A DNA stretch of 5,540 bases, taken from a bacterium. GTDB taxonomy: Bacteria > JACRDZ01 > JAJRWM01. Made by a program: the position numbers and the translations under genes. Of the stretch, positions 1-3,407 are shown one piece after another (positions within the stretch are counted from its first letter, which is position 1; the number at the start of each line of letters is the position of its first letter). The notes under the pieces were generated by a model. The model was not told the DNA's origin and ran no database searches. It saw only the letters and a program-made list of their open reading frames with translations. The DNA lies in contig JAJRWM010000144.1 in the NCBI GenBank assembly GCA_024276815.1, positions 1-5,540 of the forward strand. The letters are read 5' to 3'.

Positions 1-2
1 GC

Positions 3-104
3 GGCAAGTATTGTTACGGCAAAACGCCGATGGAAACGTTCTGCGCCACTCTAACGCTTGCGAAAGAGAAGATGCTAGGCGAGACCTTACAGACAGTGGC
101 TTAA
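3..104 (+). CDS. IS481-family transposase, C-terminal 33 residues (5' truncated by window)
   Basis: This is the tail of a transposase that catalyses cut-and-paste type movement of its insertion sequence through a DDE (RNase H-fold) integrase core. Only the last 33 codons and a TAA stop (102-104) are visible. The reading starts GKYCYGKTPMETF and continues with LAKEKMLG. The G-K/R-T-P-M-x-T-F block followed by an AKEK segment is characteristic of the extreme C-terminus of IS481-family (rve-domain) transposases, downstream of the catalytic glutamate. The catalytic residues are outside the window, so integrity cannot be judged. It lies on the opposite strand to the main gene cluster and is separated from it by a pseudogene and a tRNA. 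Confidence 0.8.
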   Translation, partial: GKYCYGKTPMETFCATLTLAKEKMLGETLQTVA

Positions 105-114
105 AACAGGGAGA

Positions 115-141
115 CTGTCAGGTCAAGTCTTAACTACTACA
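115..141. repeat. Right terminal inverted repeat of the IS481-type element
   Basis: About 27 bases (CTGTCAGGTCAAG... to ...CTACTACA) lie just after the transposase stop and end in ACA. IS481-family elements commonly end TGT/ACA, and their terminal repeats sit this close to the transposase stop. The matching left repeat is outside the window, so the inner limit is approximate. Confidence 0.6.
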
Positions 142-335
142 AGTGATTACACGTCGTTTTGGTTGCTCTGCTCTGATTTCATAATGTTATGTTTGTTCAT
201 CGAAATGGGAGAGTACCGCTCTTGCCTTATGCGGAACAACCGCTGTTTCAAAATTATCTCCGCGAACTCACGAACAGCGTCCAGTGAATCAAACATCATA
301 ATCGTGATAAATTCAACCCTGATTCCGGCAAATTT
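142..335 (-). pseudogene. Decayed antibiotic-biosynthesis-monooxygenase (ABM)-like gene, C-terminal half
   Basis: No intact gene occupies this stretch, but the - strand holds two adjoining frames that join into the C-terminal half of a small ABM-superfamily (dimeric ferredoxin-like barrel) protein. From about 317 down to 262 it reads VEFITIMMFDSLDAVREFA. One base lost at about 261 (a GGG reduced to GG) moves the frame, and it continues GDNFETAVVPHKARAVLSHF. TAA at 187-189 then interrupts it, probably from a CAA codon, and HYEIRAEQP follows in the same frame. The pattern VEFIT-x(3)-FDSL-x-AV-x-FAGD...AVVP-x-KAR...HYE is recalled from family members of roughly 100 residues. The N-terminal half is absent because the tRNA-Pro 3' end stands in its place. 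The last codons abut the IS end at 141/142. Three independent lesions make function implausible. The 318-335 segment is open in frame but not clearly homologous. Confidence 0.72.
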
Positions 336-336
336 A

Positions 337-414
337 TGGTCGGGGTAGTGGGATTCGAACCCACGGCCTCTACGTCCCGAACGTAGCGCGCTAGCCGGAC
401 TGCGCCATACCCCG
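337..414 (-). tRNA. tRNA-Pro (anticodon CGG), CCA encoded
   Basis: It folds completely by eye into a cloverleaf. Acceptor CGGGGTA (414-408) pairs with TACCCCG (347-341), with discriminator A at 340 and encoded CCA at 339-337. The D arm has a GCGC/GCGC stem. The anticodon stem CTACG/CGTAG encloses loop TTCGGGA, giving anticodon CGG (plus-strand 377-379), which reads proline codon CCG. The T arm is GTGGG-TTCGAAT-CCCAC. The C1-G72 first pair is the bacterial proline-tRNA identity feature. It lies 27 bp downstream of the 66-codon membrane-protein gene on the same strand, so it could be co-transcribed or use its own promoter; no clear promoter is seen in the gap. Its 3' end directly borders the ABM pseudogene. 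Confidence 0.97.
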
Positions 415-441
415 ATAATGAGAGTGGTGTCAGGAATACTA

Positions 442-642
442 TTACTCGCCTAGATCATCGTTTTCGGTGGGTTTTGAAGTGTTGCTACTTTTGCCCGGCG
501 CCTTCGAACCGGCGCTTGATTCGCTGTTGTTTTCACAAGAACCAACAGACTCTTCCCCGTCTTCCTCTTCTTCTTTGATCGAGTATAGAACAATCGCTAC
601 CAGGATAATCGCTAAGATAACCAGGATGATATTGATGTACAT
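442..642 (-). CDS. Small single-pass membrane protein with acidic Ser-rich tail (66 aa)
   Basis: The family is not recognised. Residues 3-22 form a strongly hydrophobic helix (NIILVILAIILVAIVLYSI) with no charged residue. They are followed at once by an acidic run (KEEEEDGEE, 23-31) and then a low-complexity hydrophilic tail rich in Ser, Glu, Asn, Lys and Pro to residue 66. This predicts an N-terminal membrane anchor with a disordered tail; there is no lipobox and no cleavage site is obvious. One cysteine (C36) lies in the tail. A strong Shine-Dalgarno sequence (AAGGAGGA, about 655-662) supports the ATG at 640-642, although the spacing is slightly long. The gene follows the MerR-like gene by 60 bp and precedes tRNA-Pro by 27 bp. 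Its own ribosome site and coding-like composition make it a probable real gene despite its size. Function is unknown. Confidence 0.7.
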   Translation of the reverse strand: MYINIILVILAIILVAIVLYSIKEEEEDGEESVGSCENNSESSAGSKAPGKSSNTSKPTENDDLGE

Positions 643-654
643 CGTTTTAATTAA

Positions 655-662
655 TCCTCCTT
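655..662 (-). promoter_or_regulatory. Strong ribosome binding site of the small membrane protein
   Basis: The - strand reads AAGGAGGA here, nearly a full anti-16S match, about 12 bases ahead of the ATG at 642-640. It is the strongest translation signal in the 60-bp gap and the main reason to accept the 66-codon frame as a gene. No convincing promoter or terminator was seen in the rest of the gap. Confidence 0.7.
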
Positions 663-702
663 AATTTGTCGTTCTGCCAGTATCTTCCTTAACTTTAGCC
701 AG

Positions 703-1359
703 TTATTTTAAAATGTTTTTAAGTTGTCGCCAGAAAGAACTTTTTTTATCTTTTGGCTCATCAGCCAAAGTAATTATCGGGCTTCTCAATTCTTTCAGGA
801 TTTTCTTCATGGTCTCATCCCGGGGCGGCAAAGTTACGGTCTGAAAATCTTCTTCATCGGATGAATGGGCGAAGTCATCGATCACGATGGTCGGTTTTGG
901 TTTAGTAGTTGGAGCAACCGCGACCGGTTCAGTGTTTTCAGAGCCGTCCTCCTCACTTTCCCGCTCAGTGATTTTAGGTGCTTCCGGTTCCGCGACAGCA
1001 TTGGAAACAGCGGCTTCGGCGACTTTTTCCTCCTGATTTTTGTCTGTCATCTCAAAAATGTACTGGAGCATTTTCTTGGTTATTTCATTTAGTGATTGCA
1101 AGCCTTTAATATTTGTTCTGTGTGGGTTTTTACACCGCTCGACCTGTATCTGAATAAACCTGGTTGTGAAAAATTTTGATTCAGTTAGTTCTTTTATCAG
1201 ATTCAGCAGGGTAATCGTCTGGGGTGGGTAGACATTTTTCCGGCCTTCTTTATAGACATTAAGGTGATACTCCGCCACCCAAAACTTGATGTTCCGCTCA
1301 GAGATAGCCGTTATCTCAATGACATCTTCAAGATAATATTTTTTCTCGACATCAAGCAT
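703..1359 (-). CDS. MerR-type DNA-binding protein with long acidic linker (218 aa)
   Basis: Likely a transcription regulator. Counting from the ATG at 1357-1359, residues 8-31 (YYLEDVIEITAISERNIKFW...) read as a MerR-type helix-turn-helix. They are followed by a wing-like GRKNVYPPQTI (39-49) and a helix LLNLIKEL, matching the MerR layout of helix-turn-helix, R-x-Y wing and long helix. Residues about 61-108 continue helical. About 110-170 is a low-complexity Ala/Glu/Pro/Ser/Thr segment. The tail (about 176-218: LPPRDETMKKILKEL..., ending SSFWRQLKNILK) looks ordered and basic-amphipathic. No effector-binding domain or metal-site cysteines of classic MerR sensors are seen, so the ligand is unknown. 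An in-frame TTG at 1369-1371 would add four residues (MGKK), but its only nearby purines abut it. The ATG is preferred for GG-rich sequence upstream and lies 13 bp after the previous stop, so translation is probably coupled. Confidence 0.75.
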   Translation of the reverse strand: MLDVEKKYYLEDVIEITAISERNIKFWVAEYHLNVYKEGRKNVYPPQTITLLNLIKELTESKFFTTRFIQIQVERCKNPHRTNIKGLQSLNEITKKMLQYIFEMTDKNQEEKVAEAAVSNAVAEPEAPKITERESEEDGSENTEPVAVAPTTKPKPTIVIDDFAHSSDEEDFQTVTLPPRDETMKKILKELRSPIITLADEPKDKKSSFWRQLKNILK

Positions 1360-1372
1360 CTTTTTACCCAAC

Positions 1373-1741
1373 CTATTTGCGCTTTGTTTCCTTTTTTAAT
1401 AATACTAGATTTGCTTTCTTTTTTTTGGTTTTTTGTTTATAGTTTTTATCCTTTTTCTCCAGCTTCTTGACTAGCGAACTATCATCAACCAGATACTGGA
1501 TCGCGGCGACGGCATGCCACATTATATCTATCTGTGGCAACATTCCCTTAGGTGCTTCGCGGATATCGATAGCAGCGGCATCGCCTGGCTTGCCATTGGC
1601 TTTCGAGGTGGTATAATGTACGTTGTTCAGGGTAAAGGAAATTTCTTCTTCCAGGTTTGGTTCGAAATATTCCTCAACGTAACCGGTGTAGGTTTGACCG
1701 GTGATTAATGATACCTGGATATATTGTTTTTTCTTCATCAT
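1373..1741 (-). CDS. Hypothetical protein with Lys-rich C-terminal tail (122 aa)
   Basis: The family is not recognised. Residues 1-60 alternate hydrophobic and polar positions in beta-strand fashion (YIQVSLITGQTYTGYVEEYF, then ISFTLNNVHY). The opening V-x-L-x-x-G-x-x-Y-x-G-x-V resembles the first strands of small Sm-like or SH3-like barrels, but this is only a pattern resemblance. Residues 70-90 look helical or mixed (IDIMWHAVAAIQYLV). The last 32 residues are extremely lysine-rich (KKLEKKDKNYKQKTKKKK...KKETKRK) and may contact nucleic acid, acidic surfaces or phospholipid. There is no signal peptide or membrane segment, so it is probably cytosolic. Tandem ATGs (1741-1739 and 1738-1736) overlap the TGA stop of the cyclase gene, so it is almost certainly translationally coupled to that gene. 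It ends 13 bp before the MerR-like ATG. That coupling suggests a shared function with the FHA-GGDEF protein. Confidence 0.75.
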   Translation of the reverse strand: MMKKKQYIQVSLITGQTYTGYVEEYFEPNLEEEISFTLNNVHYTTSKANGKPGDAAAIDIREAPKGMLPQIDIMWHAVAAIQYLVDDSSLVKKLEKKDKNYKQKTKKKKANLVLLKKETKRK

Positions 1742-2679
1742 TCTTTGAAATCAAACAGCGCGACTTGATTTCTTCCCCATTCCTTTGCTTGATAAAGAGC
1801 CTGGTCAGCCTGATGCACCAGTTCACTTGAAGTGCCTTTGTTTTCATCGCAATAATATGTTATGCCGATGCTGATCGTCAAATGAAAAGTTTTCTTTTTG
1901 TCATGGGCGATATGAAATCCGTAGCCTTCAATCGCTTTCCTGATTCTTTCGGCGATTTGAGTGAGAAAACTCGGTTCCGCTTCAGGTAATATTAACGAAA
2001 TCTCTTCCCCTCCGTAGCGCGCGGCAGTATCTTCCCGTCTGATCACGTCCTTAATGAGGAAGGCGACTTCTTTCAGGACCTGGTCACCGGTCTGATGACC
2101 ATAGGTATCATTGACTTGTCTAAAATGATCGATATCGCACATCATCACGCCAATGGTCCGGTGGTACCGTTTGGCTCGGAGAATCTCCCGATCCATTTCC
2201 TGGAAAAAGTAACGCTTCAAAAACAGGTTGGTCAGGCTGTCAGTAGTAGCTAAATGATATAGTTTATCATGATATTCCTCATCGAGCCGATCCTGGACTA
2301 TAAACTTGAGAATAGTGTCGCCCAGTTGGATTTTATCGCCATCCTCAAGCTGTTTATCAGCGACCCGGTTATTGTTGACATAAGTGCCGTTAGTGCTTCT
2401 CAAGTCAATCAGGGTATAATCGCCCTCCTCAGAGAGAATAATCTGGGCGTGTTTACGCGATATTTTGCCATCATAAATCTGAATTTCAGCCTGCAGGCTC
2501 CGGCCCATGATCATTCTGCTCTGATCCAGCTTATACTCTCGGCCGATTTCTTTGCCGCTGACCACAACCAGGCTGGATGATGTCTTCTCGGCGCTTTTAA
2601 CCTCAACAATATCTTCCTGTATTCTGGTCAGAGAAGTATCGCTCTGAAAAGGTGATACTTCCTTTGTTTCTTCATCCAT
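1738..2679 (-). CDS. FHA domain diguanylate cyclase (GGDEF), 313 aa
   Basis: It predicts synthesis of c-di-GMP from two GTP, controlled by a phosphothreonine-binding FHA module, in the cytosol (no signal or membrane segment). Residues 1-32 are a polar leader rich in Ser, Thr and Glu. The FHA domain spans about 36-128 with MGR (58-60), SRKHA (74-78) and STNGTYVN (95-102), all expected phosphopeptide-binding signatures. The GGDEF domain spans about 139-312. It has TTDSLTNL (145-152), metal and substrate positions in CDIDHFRQVNDTYGH (181-195) with GD (198-199), active-site loop GGEEI (223-227), and DQALYQAKEWGRN near the end. The inhibitory I-site RxxD is intact as R214-D217, five residues before GGEEI, so product inhibition is expected. 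The last signature residue is Ile instead of the usual Phe, probably tolerated. No EAL domain is present. The start is 32 bp after the lipoprotein gene with a weak GAGA-type ribosome site. The gene overlaps the next start codon. Confidence 0.95.
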   Translation of the reverse strand: MDEETKEVSPFQSDTSLTRIQEDIVEVKSAEKTSSSLVVVSGKEIGREYKLDQSRMIMGRSLQAEIQIYDGKISRKHAQIILSEEGDYTLIDLRSTNGTYVNNNRVADKQLEDGDKIQLGDTILKFIVQDRLDEEYHDKLYHLATTDSLTNLFLKRYFFQEMDREILRAKRYHRTIGVMMCDIDHFRQVNDTYGHQTGDQVLKEVAFLIKDVIRREDTAARYGGEEISLILPEAEPSFLTQIAERIRKAIEGYGFHIAHDKKKTFHLTISIGITYYCDENKGTSSELVHQADQALYQAKEWGRNQVALFDFKE

Positions 2680-2711
2680 GACAATATCTCATTTCATGAC
2701 CTGTGGTCGGT

Positions 2712-3392
2712 TCATTTTACTTTAAGATTAAGCCTTTTGGTAAAGTCCAGCTTGGCTTTTCTGCGCTCCTCTTCTTCCCTTCTTTTCTTTTCCGCGGCCA
2801 GTTTTTTCTTCTTTGCGGCGGAGTATTTTTCATACTCCCTGATTTTATCTTTACACTTCAGTGATTTCAACTCGGCTTCTTTTCGCAGAACGCTGTCGGG
2901 ATACTCCGCGACAATTTTTTTGTAGTAATTATTAGCCCGCCAGAAATTATCTTCATCGAAGAAGCGTTCAGCGAGTAGAAACAACTCTTTCGCTTTTTGT
3001 TCGACCTTGTACTCAGCGCTTTTTTTCTTGGCTTCCAGAACGTTGGAAGTATTGGGATAGTTGTTGATGATTTCGTCCAGGAAGATAGCCGCGCAGGCAA
3101 ACTCTTTTTGTTCGTACAGACTCTCGGCTTTATCAAAATACTTTTTAGCGACCAGTTCGTTCTCACATCTTCGAGCCGCTTTCCTGGCGTTAGCGAAGTA
3201 TTCACTCTTGGGATAAGCGTATACAATCGTACGATACTGTTCCAAAGCGTCTTCATAACGTCCCTTATCAAGAGCCTGTTTCCCTGATTCGTCATATTTT
3301 TTGGCCTGCATGTTTTGCAGAAAACAGCCGTTCAGAAAGATGACGCCGCCCAGGATTAGCCCTAGTAATAATTTCTGCCTCAGATTGCTCAT
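2712..3392 (-). CDS. BamD/TPR-like lipoprotein with charged C-terminal tail (226 aa)
   Basis: A probable outer-membrane lipoprotein acting as a periplasmic scaffold. The N-terminus is a lipoprotein signal: basic SNLRQK, a hydrophobic stretch at 8-20, and lipobox LNGC with C23 as the lipidated residue. Phe at +2 suggests outer-membrane sorting. Three helical-hairpin units follow with a period of about 50 residues, each ending in an aromatic-Pro turn: about 31-78 (YAYPKSEYF), 82-130 (NNYPNTSNV) and 134-180 (AEYPDSVLR). This A..-Y.--.Y..A...Y..I...YP pattern is seen in BamD/YbgF-type TPR proteins. Residues about 185-215 form a highly charged Lys/Arg/Glu helix that BamD lacks, so I do not call it BamD itself. 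The start is backed by AGGGGAG at 3399-3405. It lies 15 bp downstream of the large TPR gene and is almost certainly co-transcribed with it. Confidence 0.85.
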   Translation of the reverse strand: MSNLRQKLLLGLILGGVIFLNGCFLQNMQAKKYDESGKQALDKGRYEDALEQYRTIVYAYPKSEYFANARKAARRCENELVAKKYFDKAESLYEQKEFACAAIFLDEIINNYPNTSNVLEAKKKSAEYKVEQKAKELFLLAERFFDEDNFWRANNYYKKIVAEYPDSVLRKEAELKSLKCKDKIREYEKYSAAKKKKLAAEKKRREEEERRKAKLDFTKRLNLKVK

Positions 3393-3398
3393 GTTGTT

Positions 3399-3405
3399 CT
3401 CCCCT
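3399..3405 (-). promoter_or_regulatory. Ribosome binding site of the TPR-like lipoprotein
   Basis: AGGGGAG on the - strand lies about six bases ahead of the ATG at 3392-3390, within the 15-bp gap after the preceding stop. It fixes the start, which also gives a well-formed lipoprotein signal peptide. Confidence 0.7.
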
Positions 3406-3407
3406 GA

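Larger units (their letters stand above)
1..141 (+). mobile_element. IS481-family insertion sequence, right (3') end only
   Basis: The first 141 bases are the downstream end of an insertion sequence whose remainder lies left of the window. The evidence is the C-terminus of an IS481-type DDE transposase ending at 104, followed after about 10 bases by a terminal-repeat-like sequence ending in ACA at 139-141. Read inward on the opposite strand the element starts TGTAGTAGTTAAGACTTGAC, the TGT...ACA style of IS481-family ends. The exact boundary and any target duplication cannot be checked because the left end is missing. At 142 the neighbouring pseudogene frame begins, which supports a boundary at 141/142. 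Confidence 0.8.

Noticed and set aside
231-243. GCGG-AACAA-CCGC inverted repeat as a terminator for the tRNA transcript
   Set aside because: The stem is only 4 bp, there is no T-run downstream on the - strand, and the sequence is explained as ABM pseudogene codons.
163-348. Open + strand frame of 61 codons
   Set aside because: It runs antisense through the ABM pseudogene and into the tRNA, has no ribosome site and no protein-like features; the homology signal is on the - strand.
467-664. Open + strand frame of 65 codons opposite the small membrane protein
   Set aside because: It is a mirror of the low-complexity Ser/Glu tail. The - strand frame has the ribosome site and a membrane helix; this one has neither a good ribosome site nor a sensible domain.
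675-703. GCCAGT repeated twice in the 60-bp gap between the MerR-like and small-protein genes
   Set aside because: It is a direct, not inverted, repeat of six bases. It forms no hairpin and is too short to call an operator without other copies.
1413-1434. Slippery A-AAA-AAG heptamer within an A8 run on the - strand (dnaX-like -1 frameshift site)
   Set aside because: The phase fits, but the -1 frame does not enter the MerR-like frame, which is +1 relative to this gene, and gives only a short extension. The A-runs are explained by lysine codons, and no clear stimulatory hairpin was seen.
2699-2709. GACC-TGT-GGTC palindrome in the gap before the FHA-GGDEF gene as an operator
   Set aside because: A 4-bp arm palindrome is expected by chance, and no promoter elements are visible around it.
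2867-3295. 142-codon - strand frame inside the lipoprotein gene
   Set aside because: It lies in an alternative frame of a clear lipoprotein with signal peptide and TPR periodicity; its composition (Thr/Ser/Lys/Pro scatter) is typical of an out-of-frame reading.
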